From Episyrphus balteatus (taxonomy: Eukaryota > Arthropoda > Insecta > Diptera > Syrphidae): DNA of 64,000 nucleotides. The stretch lies in assembly GCF_945859705.1 (NCBI RefSeq), contig NC_079137.1:28639322-28703321 (forward strand), given 5' to 3'. A program made the position numbers and the translations under genes. The first letter of the stretch is position 1; every line of letters begins with the position of its first letter. This document shows, in pieces, positions 22,403 through 37,542 of the stretch. Below the pieces are notes generated by a model. The model made no database searches and had not been told where the DNA came from. It saw only the letters and a list, made by a program, of their open reading frames with translations.

Positions 22403-25400
22403 AGTAAGAAATTATAATCATTTTGATATCCATGTTTTTTCACAAAAGGGTTTTTTTAAGGTACCTGAAAACACGTGTTTGTCAATAAATATATAAATCC
22501 ATAGTTGGTAACCATTAAAAAAGACCATAAGATTACATAAGATAATTTGGTCATAGGTTCAGGAGTTATGAGTTTTGGTAGAGTTGGTTATAGGTTTAGC
22601 TCGTTAAATTATAGACTCTGCGTCTTGAGTTTTATGAACGCTTGCTTTAAACAAAACGTATAAATGGATTCCACGTACATAAAATCCAAAAATTCATAAA
22701 AGAATATTTTTAGCTTAATTTTATAAGAAATTCAATAAAATGTTAAAAATTATCAAAAAAATTGTTTTTAAATCTACAAGAACTTCATCTTTAATTGGGT
22801 TTGTACTATAAACGAGGTATGGCAATCAATGCCTTGTGTAAAAAGAATTTTATAAAAAAAACTTAAATCGTAAGACTGTTTATTTTAATCGATACTCCAA
22901 AATGTTTCAAAAAAATACATTACTCTGTTAAAAAAAAAAAAACGATTTCTCAAAATAAAACTTTTTGACCTACAGCCTAGGTTGGAAGTGATACCAAAAA
23001 ATTAATTTAAAAGTCTTCAAATTGTTTGACTATGATATACAATTCTTAAAGGGGGCAAATGGAAGACAAGCTACAATGGAGTTTCATAAATCATAATAGT
23101 ACCAACAAAATTGCTTGCATCAAGTTAAGTTCTTTCTTTCCCGATGCTAAAAAATTGAATTCAGATTGCTTATGATTAGTAGGAAAGAATAATTTCCATC
23201 CAACAAAACTCAGAATACTTATGATTAGTAGGAAAAAATAATTTCCTTCCAACTTTACTTTACAGGCTCCTCAAAATTTTAGTTTCCAATTTCTCAAAAT
23301 TTGGCTTTTAAAATTTTAAACGCGGTGATTTAAGGCTCATTTAAAATTTAAGTATTTTACAAAAAAAAAATACGCCAGGGGAATTAACAGAGACAACAAA
23401 TTTCCTTACATTTTTTATTTTCATATATTACATATTTTTTTTGTGGTAGTGGTGGAATCATAATTTTGACAAAAAATCTCTGACATAATATTGGTGGGAA
23501 GAATCAAATAAGACACCTGTCAACAATTCTTATTATACCTATAACTAGTCCAGGCAGTTCTACAAATCGCATGGCCGAGGTATTTAGACTTAGAAAAAAT
23601 GAAAGAGCATCAGTTGTTATATTAAGAATGTAAAATAGTGTCAAATTAGCCTATTCACATTAGTTGGAAAACTCATGTCATTTAACACCCCCGAAAACCT
23701 TTTAAAGCTCAAAAATAGAGCTAAGCAAATGCTCGCTTACATTTTGGTTATATCTCCATTCACAAAATTCACCCAAACACATTCCAAGAAAAAAATTTGT
23801 CCCCCAACCATTATAAAATAATCTTGCAATTTGGTCCATCGAATTGTTACCGTTTTGTTTTTTAGAAAAAAAAAGATAAATATTTATCAATTTTATTTCC
23901 CTGACTATGAAAATACACCCAAAACTATCTATCAATTTTGTTTATAAATTTGTGATAGTTACAGATAAACATACAAAATGCAAACAAAGTTTTATTTGAA
24001 ATTGATAATGAAAATTGGTATCTTCCTTCAAAAAATAAAAAAAATAATCAAAAAGTAAACTTTTTTCCTTTCGAACCCGGGTGTCCCGGGTCTATTATGA
24101 AATTTAGACCCCTCAAGACAATGAAGTAATCACGTCCTTTTCTTAAATGGAAATCTAAGGATAAGGAAGTTTATTATAAACAGAAATTTTTTTCTCCACT
24201 TTTATCTTAAAGTTCAAATAAAAACATCACAAAGGAAGCCGAGAAACCAAAGGGATCAAGGACCAATAATTGTGCTTCGTCTTATAATATTCGGAGAAAA
24301 AAGAAAATCTTTAACTATTGTGTACCCTTTTTTTTCCAGGGTTAGAGAAAGATTATAATCTTTCATTGTTTGGAAAGGCCAACAATAAGGATAAGGGTAT
24401 CCTTTTCCTGAATCTTAGTTTGGTATTGATTGTATTTTGTATTGTTTTTTTTTCTACTTTTTGTATTAATTTATTGCTGGGGTATCTGAAAGATACTTTC
24501 TAATTTTTTTGTATAATTGTAAGAGGGTGGTGGGTGGTAAGAGGAATTGGATGTTAATTTTACAATAAATGGTTGTTGAGTATGACAGTTCTGGGTTGCG
24601 AATTGGCGCCTCCGCTTCGGGGCGACAGCACACTAAAACATTACGTTTCCCATTGAAAGTGTTTTGTTTACTGTTTTGAAAATATTTCTATTTGACCTTG
24701 GCCTGAAACGATTTATGCGTTAAAATATTTCTTTTGGTCGTGATACGCATTTTTGTTTAATATTTAAAAAAGAAATCGCAAGAAAAACGCAATAGAGTGA
24801 AGATATTTAAAGAATCTTGTATCAGGGCGCGTTTTCCAACTAAATTACTTTTCTTTACAATGACTCATGATATTGGAAGAGTATGAAGAAAAACCAGAAT
24901 ATCATTTTGGGAAATGTTAAAAAAAAATGAAAAAAAAAAATTGCTTTGGCCTTAATATAGATAAAAAGGAAGTACAAACCTTTGGATAATTTACTACCAA
25001 TCTTGAAATTTACGAATAAAATTGAAGGATTATTATATAAACAATGTTTTTTTTAATTCAAAACATTATAATTTTCAACGGATTCTCGTAAAACTAAAGT
25101 GATTCTTGTTTCAAAAAAAAAACAAATTTCCCATCAAATACATTAAATTTAAAAAAAAAAAATCATCTTTAAATTATGATAATACAATTTACCTGGTACA
25201 TTTTTAATGTATAAATCTTCCGGAAATTTTGCGTATTTTATTTTTACTCATTTTAAAGATATTTAAACCCTCGGAATTAAATGTTTTCAAAACTTCTTGA
25301 GGGAAAAGGCATCAGCATTAGTGCGTAATTTATTCGTCATAAAATGTATTATTCTACATTTACAGAAGCAGACGCCATTAAAGAGTAATATCCTTTCTGC

Positions 25401-26470
25401 AATATCACATTACTGTGAAACAGTATAACTCAGGTGAATCACTTTAAAAGAAGGTAACCGTATATATATGATTTATGTGAAAACATAAAATTATTACAGA
25501 AAAGGACGATGTGCAATGTGTGGTTTGTATTCTCGTTATATACAACATTAAGAATGTTGAAGATATTTTGAGGGTTTAAAAAAAATACTTTAAATTGTTA
25601 TGATGATTATCATAATTAACTTAATGCTTTAAATTGCTTGAGAGTTTAAACTTAAGGATAATGAAAATTAGCAGAAAAATTGTATCAAGAAAGTTTTATT
25701 CTGATTATGTTTACGAACTCAAAAATTTTGATGAACCTAAGTTTTTTTCAAAGAAGATATGAATGTTATTTTTCTTCAATGATCAAAAAAAAGTTTGAAG
25801 CTGCAAGACAACAGTTCTTTTATACAGTATCCAAGTAATATTTATAAAATATTAATAGAATAAATACGTATAGTAATTGATTTCATGTTTACAAGAATCG
25901 GAAATACTTACAACCTGAATATTTAATTTAAATTTATTTTAATGGATTGATTTTGTAGGTACACCCCTGAGTCTGAGTGCCATATCGTCGGTGACCTGTT
26001 TCACTGTACCAAATTTTACAAAAAAGCAAAACAAACTTCAATGTTGTTCTGTTCATGTTATTTTTATCAAATTTTAATCATGAATAATTTTTATTACGAA
26101 TAAAATGGGAATTCCTGGTTTGAGGAATTGTAGTAGCAGTAGGTATTCATTTAAATGTTTAGGATTGCATCTAAAATCCCATTTTAATACAAAGGAAAAA
26201 TTTTGAAATTTGAGAATTTTAGCCAGAGGGCATGGTAACCGCCCATTTACGCTGACTTTTCTTATAAAGCTCTTATGCAAAGGAAATATTTTAAAAATAG
26301 AAATTCTCGAATCAGAGGGTGTGATCTCCCTTCCTTAGATATTCGAACACAACTGCCTTAAAAGAATCAGGAAATATGAGAAGCTTGAGATTATTTTAAA
26401 GGAAAGTCGCTAGAATAACCAATTAATATAGATTTTAAATTTTACAGCAAAACCTTCAAAAAGTAATGAA
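22403..26470. other. AT-rich intronic DNA
   Basis: No gene is recognised. Minor items: a direct repeat of CTTATGATTAGTAGGAAA-AATAATTTCC at about 23170 and 23220; a palindrome ACCCGGGTGTCCCGGGT near 24077; a small GC-rich hairpin GGCGCCTCCGCTTCGGGGCG near 24605. Confidence 0.45.
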
Positions 26471-26829
26471 ATCACAACAAAAACATAAGCGTTAAAAAAA
26501 TAGCCAAGTTCTACTATGTTAAAATTATTTTTGCACAAAAAGTACTGAGATGTAAAAGTGTACGAAGTTCTAAAGTTTGGTTTTAAATTTGTATCAATTA
26601 AATTTTAATTGCTTGCTTTGCAATTTTTCAAATAACCTAAAAAATCGATAATAAAAAGAAAAACTGTCAAGTAAACAATCAAAATTTAATTGATACAAAT
26701 TTAAAACCATACAAATACAAATTTAGAGCTTGGTACACTTTTACATCTCAGTAGGTACTTTTTGTGCCAGCATAATTTTAACATAAGAGAATTTGGCTCT
26801 TTTTTTTACGTTTATTTTTTTGTTGTGAT
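26471..26829. mobile_element. Short foldback MITE
   Basis: The whole 359 bp is an imperfect palindrome. The left arm begins ATCACAACAAAAACA and the right arm ends TGTTTTTTTGTTGTGAT-like sequence; inner landmarks TAGCCAA, ATGTTAAAATTA, TGAGATGTAAAAGTGTAC and CAATTAAATTTT all recur inverted. The centre is an AT-rich loop near 26640. No coding sequence is present, and no target duplication was confirmed. Confidence 0.75.
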
Positions 26830-27094
26830 ATAATTATCTCTATTCTTTGCTTCGCAAACTATGGGAATTGGAATCTTGTTGGCTATTAAATTGTATACAT
26901 ACATAAAAACACAAAACGACTTCAAATTGGTAAAACTTCAGATTTTTGTTTTTACCAGACATCGAAATCATAACAGCCAGCACCCACTGAAAGGAAGAAG
27001 AAGAATTTTTGTCCAGAAAAGGAGCTACCAAATTTGTTGAAATAGGCACTTTTCAGGTGATTTTAACCTTGAAACCGTACAAATTGTATTTATT
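26830..27094. other. Short AT-rich spacer
   Basis: Nothing recognised between the foldback MITE and the large (GACA)-bearing repeat. Confidence 0.4.
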
Positions 27095-29087
27095 TATTTT
27101 GAATATTTACGTTTTTAATATAATTAGTATAATTAAAATTAAATCCACTTGTATTAAAAAATAAAATGCACGACTGGGGTCGCACGAACTTGCTCTTAGA
27201 GTTAAAGTTGCTTAAATTTTTAAGAATTTTTATATAAAAATTTGGAAAAAAAAATAAAATTCGTTTTTTAAAAAAAATAAAATAATATCTGAAATTAAAT
27301 TGCCCTACAAAACAAGTATGCAGTTTTGATTGATATATTAACATGCATTTTTAGAAAAAAATTTTTCAAAATCGTTAGAGCCGTTTTTTAAAAAACTAAT
27401 TTTTTATAAATAATTTTTTGGAAAAAAAGTTTAAAAATAAAATTGGTATGCCATTTTGTAGAAATCACTAATCAACATCTAAAAACAAAATTTCAAAAAA
27501 ATTAAATGTCCCGTTTTCGAAAATTTGATTTTTCAAAAAAAAATTTTCAAAATTTTTTTAAAAATCCAAAAATTATTTTTTTCAAAATTTTATTTTTGGC
27601 TTATATTTAAATTATATAAATGCTTCTTCACAAAAAGTTTCGTTGAAATCGAATAAGCAGTTTTGGAGATAATCGGATTTGAAAAAAACGGTTCTATGGC
27701 AGGTACCGTTAATAATGATTTTCAAAAAAAATTTTTTTCATTACAAGATAGACCCTAACTTTAAACTAACATTTGAATTTTTTAAACAAAATCGTTAGAG
27801 CCGTTTTTGAGATATTTCAATTTTACTAAAATCGGTATATGACAAGTACCGTTATTTTTGGTCCAAAAAAATTAATTCCAAAAACCCCTCTGGAGAGTCG
27901 CCAAATAACGCTGCATACCAGGTTTGACATCAATCGGTCCATCCGTTTAGGCTGTAGCTCCTTATACAGACAGACAGACAGACTGACAGACTGACAGACT
28001 GACAGACTGACAGACTGACAGACTGACAGACTGACAGACTGACAGACTGACAGACTGACAGACTGACAGACTGACAGACTGACAGACTGACAGACTGACA
28101 GACTGACAGACTGACAGACTGACAGACTGACAGACTGACAGACTGACAGACTGACAGACTGACAGACTGACAGACTGACAGACTGACAGACTGACAGACT
28201 GACAGACTGACAGACTGACAGACTGACAGACTGACAGACTGACAGACTGACAGACTGACAGACTGACAGACTGACAGACTGACAGACTGACAGACTGACA
28301 GACTGACAGACTGACAGACTGACAGACTGACAGACTGACAGACTGACAGACTGACAGACTGACAGACTGACAGACTGACAGACTGACAGACTGACAGACT
28401 GACAGACTGACAGACTGACAGACTGACAGACTGACAGACTGACAGACTGACAGACTGACAGACTGACAGACTGACAGACTGACAGACTGACAGACTGACA
28501 GACTGACAGACTGACAGACTGACAGACTGACAGACTGACAGACTGACAGACTGACAGACTGACAGACTGACAGACTGACAGACTGACAGACTGACAGACT
28601 GACAGACTGACAGACTGACAGACTGACAGACTGACAGACTGACAGACTGACAGACTGACAGACTGACAGACTGACAGACTGACAGACTGACAGACTGACA
28701 GACTGACAGACTGACAGACTGACAGACTGACAGACTGACAGACTGACAGACTGACAGACTGACAGACTGACAGACTGACAGACTGACAGACTGACAGACT
28801 GACAGACTGACAGACTGACAGACTGACAGACTGACAGACTGACAGACTGACAGACTGACAGACTGACAGACTGACAGACTGACAGACTGACAGACTGACA
28901 GACTGACAGACTGACAGACTGACAGACTGACAGACTGACAGACTGACAGACTGACAGACTGACAGACTGACAGACTGACAGACTGACAGACTGACAGACT
29001 GACAGACAGACAGACAGACGGACTTCCGGGACCCACTTTTTTGGCATTGTCTACCATCGTAATGTCATGGAAAAATATTATCTCAAC
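27095..29087 (-). mobile_element. Left copy of the (GTCT)n-bearing repeat, minus orientation
   Basis: This is the inverted partner of 29089-31242. Shared landmarks in reverse order include CGACTGGGGTCGCAC (27170-27185), GCTCTTA, ATCGTTAGAGCCGTTTT, ATGCCATTTTGTAGAAAT, ACCGTTAATAATG, GGCTGTAGCTCC, the tandem array, GGGACCCACTTTTTTGGCATT and CCATCGTAATGTCATG. It stops after TTATCTCAAC, lacking about 60 bp of terminal sequence that the other copies have, exactly where the right copy's terminal repeat begins. Coding capacity is nil. Confidence 0.85.
27967..29019. repeat. Tandem array of the 8-mer GACAGACT (about 130 units)
   Basis: From about 27977 to 29003 the sequence is a perfect run of the 8-bp unit, an alternation of the tetramers GACA and GACT, with no interruption found. 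Both edges revert to pure CAGA tetramers (about three units on the left, about five on the right). The edges therefore preserve the presumed ancestral tetranucleotide while the interior is homogenised for a derived octamer. The long open frames across it in several frames are artefacts of an 8-bp unit without stop codons. Confidence 0.97.
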
Positions 29088-29088
29088 T

Positions 29089-31242
<2,154 letters not shown>

Positions 31243-33426
31243 CGAATATTGAAAAAAATTTAAGTTAATTTTCCATTTTTAAATTTTTTTGTATACAAAA
31301 TTATTTAAATTAATAATTGTATAAACCAAAGGTTGTCTTAAAAACAACGACAGGATTTATAAAAGTGCATTTATAGCATTTTTTTTCTCAATATTTTCTG
31401 AAAAAAAAAAAACATTTTTCTATTTCCAAAATGATTAAAAAAATTGAATAAACAAATCCCAAACACAACCAATAATAAAATATCTTCCCATGCACTAGCC
31501 ACTAGAAGCCGCCATAACTACCGGCATCAATTAGTAAAAGTCCCCAAAAGCGGAAGGCTTTCATTTGGTCGGGTCTCTGGTCTATTCGTCAGTCGGTAGT
31601 GCTTGTAAATGGCTTAAATCCTGATGTAGGTACAACAAACCAATTCTGGCCTTTTGCCAAAATGTGTTTGCAACAATTAATGTGGCATCAACTTTTACAG
31701 ACAATCACACACACAAATGAGAAATATTCAATATTCAGTCGCGACGCCACCTCTGTATAGAATATAGTTTTGCATATTAGCAACTACAAATTAGTCCATG
31801 TGCACAGCAACTTATTTATAACTTTTGAATGGAATTCCATTTGATTGAATCATCAAAAATATTACAAGGTTTTCTTGGTTCTTTGTACAATTATTATTGC
31901 TCTGCATAATGAACATTATTGACTAATGCACAAAATTTCTATAAATTTCAACAAATAAGTGGAAGGTAATTTATTTTAGATATCAAAACAAACGTACTTT
32001 ATATTAAAACGCAAGAGTTCTTCACGGTCAGTAACCAAAAACTTTCAAATACATATATAAGTATACTAAATTAAGTCGTCGAATTTGTGTTTATAAAAAT
32101 AAAAAAAAAAATAAAAAATCACTGTTTCACATTAATACGTGAGTTAATGACGCAGATAAGGTGTCGTAAAATTTCTACGCCTTTGACAACAAACAAAATT
32201 TTGCTACTGAATTTCTGAACATATTTTCTTTTCGTCAGACCTTGAAAGTGTATTTTCCATTGGAAAAAATTCCGATGTTAATGTCACCCGTCGTCGTCGT
32301 TTTTTCTTGTGGTATTTCTTTTTTTTTTTTAATTTTTATTTTTGGGCTGAGTAGGCGTGAAAAAAATGTTCAGACTTAAAATTCTTAATTTTCTGTAAAA
32401 AAAAAAAAAACACTCAATGTCGTTTGAGTTCAAAGTCAATGTGAGTCTGGTGGATAATCTTTGTTTTTCTGAAATTCAAAGAAAAACAATAACAAATTAT
32501 TAAGCAGGTGTCTTTTGCTAAGAGTTTTTCATGGATGACGATCTTGTAGGAGTACCTATACAATTTACACACGAGAAACAGTACTTAATTATGTATAATG
32601 ATTTAATTTACAAAGTGAAAAAATAAGGACATTACCTTCCTATATTGATCTCTAACTCAAATCACAACGACCACAAAAAAACTTAATTAAATAATAATTT
32701 TTTAAAACCCATTTAAAGATTTTTGAAGCATAATAATAAATAAATAAAATAAATTAACTTAACAAAAAATCACTAGAGAATGAAAATAATAAATAATAAA
32801 ATCGGATTTAATTAAAAAACACAGACTACCTGAGGCTAACCAATTAAACAAGTGTTCACAATTCCATTGATGTGTTTTAAAATGAAACATAATATGAAAA
32901 AATAGGAAATATAAAAAATGTTGAAAAGGAAATTACAAACATTGCGGGACAATTTCAAATGGAATATATTTTTTTTCAAGCATTTGATTTTGGTAAAAAA
33001 AATATCGAGTTTTAATCAAATAAACTCGGTCACATAGCCAGTATCATATCAAATTCATATAATGTGGTAGAGAACTTCTGTAAATGGAAATGGAATGTAT
33101 TATAGAATTTCGAAATAAGTGAATTTAGAAGTCTAGAATTTTGAAATACAGAATTTTGGATCTACAGAATTTTGAAATACAGACCTATGGTAAACAGCAA
33201 TATGGAACCGAATTTTGTACAGAACTATATGACCCTAACCATTACTTTTTGTTTTTTGTTTTTGTTTTCAATTTTTCAATACGGTATCCCAAAAGTAAAA
33301 GTCCAAACTAAAAGTGTGGAAAAATCATCTAATGCTCTATCTGTGTTACTTATTGATCTCGAATTTTTACGGTTTTAAATTAAATTAAAATTAAATTTTG
33401 AAAAAATCTCATTAGTACAGTGCCTT
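31243..33426. other. AT-rich intronic DNA
   Basis: No gene is recognised. Around 33099-33185 a short phrase AGAATTT(T/C)GAAATA(C/A) recurs about four times, a small degenerate tandem repeat. A run of small homopolymers lies at 32395-32410. Confidence 0.45.
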
Positions 33427-33826
33427 CGTGAAATTCACCTTTTGGCCGCCATCTTGGATTTTAGTTTTTTTTTTAAATATCTCGACTTCTGTTCATCCTT
33501 GGTAAAATAATAACTTTTTTGAAACAAAAAAGTCGTATAGCAGAGTTGTAGATAGTTTTAAGGTTAACAATCTTTTCTCGGTAGTTTTTTTCATAACCTT
33601 GATAAAAAGTGCTCAAAAATAAAAAATATTCTTTTTACTTTTTTGGCTTGTAACCTTTTTAATGTTCAGAATATCAAAAAAGGGTTCTTAACATAAAAGA
33701 CGTGAAATTTAATTTTCTACTTTTTTTGTCAACCAACTTTTACCTAGGATGAACAAAAGTAGAGATATTTAATACAAACTGCTTGTTTAACCAAGATGGT
33801 GGTCAAAAGGTAAATTTATTCTTATG
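33427..33826. mobile_element. Shortened relative of the 17143-18245 foldback
   Basis: It starts CGTGAAATTCACCTTTTGGCC, GCCATCTTGGATTTTAG and ends with the complement, CCAAGATGGTGGTCAAAAGG. The interior shares AGCAGAGTTGTAGA, AATCTTTTCTCG, TTACTTTTTTGGCTTGTAAC, GTTCAGAATATC and GTTCTTAACATAAAAGACGTGAAATTTAATT with the right arm of the first copy. It is therefore mostly single-armed: one internal arm remains between two outer ends. No clear target duplication was seen. Confidence 0.75.
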
Positions 33827-34016
33827 AAGAAAACAGTAATGAACAAAAAAGTCATTTACAAGTTTTCCGAAAACTCATAGGTTTTATGATATTTATGAAA
33901 ACCTGCACAAAGTAAAATCTTTATAAAATGTGTTTTGCTTTAGTCAAAAATGGTTAAGAATTAAAAATTTAATCTTGTAGTTTAAGTTTATTTCTTTTTA
34001 AGACCTAGTTTAATAA
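33827..34016. other. Spacer
   Basis: AT-rich, nothing recognised. Confidence 0.4.
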
Positions 34017-34019
34017 TTA

Positions 34020-34268
34020 CACTGGTCAACAAAATTTGACTTTTTTTTTGCCACAATAACCAAAATATATTCTAGTATTTTTTGGGGTGCTGAATCTGAA
34101 TCTGAAGTCAGAAAAATTCGATTGGCCTCCGTTTTTGAAATATTACCGTTATAAAATGCTAAAAAACGTCATTTTGGCTGTTTTCGAGGTTCTGTTTTTA
34201 TGAGGGGTAATTCATTATAAACAAATTTGTAATTTTGGTTGTTGTGGCAAAAACCTTGTTGACCAGTG
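34020..34268. mobile_element. 249-bp MITE with TTA target duplication
   Basis: The ends are inverted repeats starting CACTGGTCAACAAAAT and ending TTGTTGACCAGTG, continuing inward through TTTTTGCCACAA-AACCAAAAT and its complement. TTA flanks both sides (34017-34019, 34269-34271). The interior is non-coding (GGCCTCCGTTTTTGAAATATTACCG). The 3-bp TTA duplication suggests a PIF/Harbinger-type mobiliser. Confidence 0.82.
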
Positions 34269-34271
34269 TTA

Positions 34272-37200
34272 TTTAAAGTGTGCTGCTTGAATTTGTAAGC
34301 TTGATAGAATCCGTTTTTTTATTTTATCGCTAATATTAATTGATGTAGGTTCTGCAATATGATTTACCAGATCCAATCCAGGACATTTCACTGTCACAAG
34401 TCAAAAAAGTCAAAAATTATCATGGGTGAGAAAAAATTAATACCTTTTATAAATTAATATCCGAGCAATGAAAAAAGATATCAACATTTTTTAAATGCAG
34501 TTACAAAGAACAAATTTCTTCTAAAAATGAAGACATTATTAAATCATAAGTGCTAGCGGAGAAATCAACATTAACATGAGTAAAGGAATACTAAAGTAAG
34601 CGTTGTTCTTAAATCATCGCTAAAGGGTATTTGCAGAGAGAGAGTTACTGTAGAACAATTTTTTTCTTAGAATATACCCAAGAATCATCCCGAAATATGC
34701 CCTTATCTCATTCCTGTCTCATTCATGTCTGTGTTTTTGTATTTTTGGAATAAAAACATTATCGAATTTGAGAAATAAACTGCAATCGCTGGTACATGTG
34801 AACACACATTCATTTTACTGTTGTCGAGGTACCAACATTTCGATCAGTTGCCATTAATGAATTCAACACTCTCTTTAGTATGGTAGGTAATAAAAATGTT
34901 AAGGCTATTGGCACCATTGAATTAAAAATTTTCTTGAAATAAGCATACCTAAATACATGCAAATAAAAGTTTGATTTCATTTGACTAAACATCTGGAAAC
35001 AAAAAAGAAAACCTCTCAAAATTATTCCACCGTATGAATTTGAAAATGTATGTCTTTGTTACCAATATAGTTGTATTAAGGATTACATCATATTCCTACC
35101 ACCAAAACCCATCTAAAACCCATAATAAACATTCAGTCAAGAAGAAGATAATATACAAACAAAAGTAAAACCTCCAAAAATTAAATGCCCTAAACAATGA
35201 TAGCCACAAAAAAAGTGCGAGAGAGTTTTACCAAAAAATCCTTTGCAAAAAAAAAAAACAAACAAAAAAATTCGAAGCACATTTCAAAAAGAATTTTCTT
35301 TCAAACGTTTTGTTTTTTTTTAATTTTATTTATTTTTTGTTTTTTTTTTGTTTTTTTTTCTGCAAATTCATAAAATTTTATTTATATTAAACGACTGAAG
35401 CAATTTGCGCGATCATCATAAAAGAGGATTTTTATTCTTTTATTCTATATTTTACTGCTGCGGCTTTATCCTTGACTCATCCTTCTATATCCTTCTCCTT
35501 GTTTTGTGATGTGGAATGGCATAGGGTGTTTGCGGCACTTCAAGTTCAGTGTTGAATGTACTTTTTTGTAATTCTACCTCAAAAGAAAAAAAAAAGTGCA
35601 AGGGGGTTTAGGGAGTTGTTTTTTTTATTATTATTATTTTATATTTTAGGTACATTCGCACATAAATGTATGTGTATAAATTTATTTTTGCTATAGGGAT
35701 GCTTTCATTATTTAATTTAAACGCCAAATGAATTATTATTTGAATTGACGAAGGACGGGCAAACATTTTTTTGTTTATCGTTTTTTATGAAGATCCATGG
35801 TAGTGTATAGTATATTTTATGTATAGACGAATTTGTTTTTGTGGTTTTTCATGAATATTTTAACGAGGGAGCAAGTTATATGAGAGATTTATTTAAAATC
35901 GACACGCAGCTAAGCGCAGTTTGCTGGGGTGTGTAATTGTAATCCTTGGAATGAGTTAATACACTCTGCATTTACAAATTAGTGTCAAATTTATTAATCT
36001 AGTGAATTGCAAAATATGAATTTCGGTAGCAAGATTTTTCGAAAAGTGTAGGAATAATAACAGAAAGTTCTTATTTAAGGCAATGCTGAGAGTCGTCAAA
36101 TAATAGCCGTGATTTTTTGATAACTCAGTACTTAATAAAGTTTTGCTCGGTAAACAACAACAATTGATTAATGAAAAGTTTTAATTGTTTGCCTAAACTT
36201 ATACTTTTATGACCCTTTACACACTAAAGGATTTTTGTAATAAGATAATATCAGTAAGATTAAGAACAAAATTGACCTTAAGCCCACGTAGGAGTTAAAA
36301 TAACTCTTCTATTGTAACATGTAACTTTATTGTAGTACTAATTTTAAAGTTTGACTTGATTACACATTTCAACAGCAAATACGACTTAATTCTGTCTCTT
36401 AAAAAAAAAAAAAACTTACCAAAAGATAACGAAATGAAACTTCAATTAACTAGAACATAATCTGAGTCCAAGTTGTTCGTTGTTTATGAGAATTGATACT
36501 TAAAGATATAATCTCTTGTAAATAAATGTGATCATAACCAAATGATTCTGATTGTATTTTGGTGTCCTGGGGCCATGACACACGAGAGCAAAGAGCACGC
36601 GTTCATATCATTAAGTTGCGCGTCCCGGTGAAAGGACTTGCTCGTACATTGTAATATGGTTCATTTAATCCTTGAAAAATATAACGATGACTGCCAGGGC
36701 TTTTTCTTTTTACTTGCAAAAGGTATAGGTACTTAATGACAAGTTGTGTATTCATGAACAAAATTAAAATTCAAATGCTGACCAAATACAAAAACAGGAC
36801 TGTCTTTCTAAAATAAACTTGGAAACAACAACTTTCTAAATAGTCTGTTCTGACAACCAAAGTTGTCTCTGAATGAAGCTCCTGATATGTTTTGATGGAC
36901 AAATTGAATAAAGTTAATATACAAAATTGAACGTTTAATAGTTCAAGAAAGGGTTAGTGATTCCGTGTGAGTTTATATGTGAAATTGTAGGCTGACTCCG
37001 CTTAAGCAATCTACTCACTAAAACACCAACATCAAGTTCTGGAAACCTCGTCGAGTTCCTTACTTTTTTTATGAAAGAAATACAGACACTGAGGTGAGCG
37101 GTAGGTGTAGGATGGATGAATTGATGCTACATGATGCATAGCACAAAAAGATTGCATCCCTCTGCACTGTGTATAACTGCAGAGAAAGTACATATTTCTG

Positions 37201-37542
37201 TAGCTGTATTGTTTTGCTACTGTTTTTATTTTTTGTTGTTGTTGGTTAGAGCTAATATTTTCACCTTTTGCCATGCAGCAAAATATATAAAGAACCTCCA
37301 ATTCATGCTCACACATCAAGAATTACATTATGCGCATCATCATGCAAAAGCAAGACGAAATATTTTGGTGAAACATGCTGATGAGACGGTTTTAATGTTG
37401 CAGCCTCTTCAACGGAAAACCTAATGCTTCGCTTTTGAATGAAAGAATAACGAGTTCATGTCCTACAATGAATAATGTAAAAGGTTCACAGCAGACAGTG
37501 AAATTGGATTTCATGTTCTTAATCAAAAGATACAGGCTAGAT
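34272..37542. other. AT-rich intronic DNA
   Basis: No gene is recognised. Poly(T)/poly(A) tracts lie at about 35249-35262 and 35308-35360. Overlapping short ORFs on both strands around 37032-37424 oppose each other and show no protein features. Confidence 0.45.

Noticed and set aside
24318..24503. Possible kinase-gene exon after a TTTTTTTTCCAG acceptor-like string
   Set aside because: The translation is hydrophobic low-complexity (runs of Phe and Leu from T tracts) and unlike MLCK-type sequence; no matching donor was convincing.
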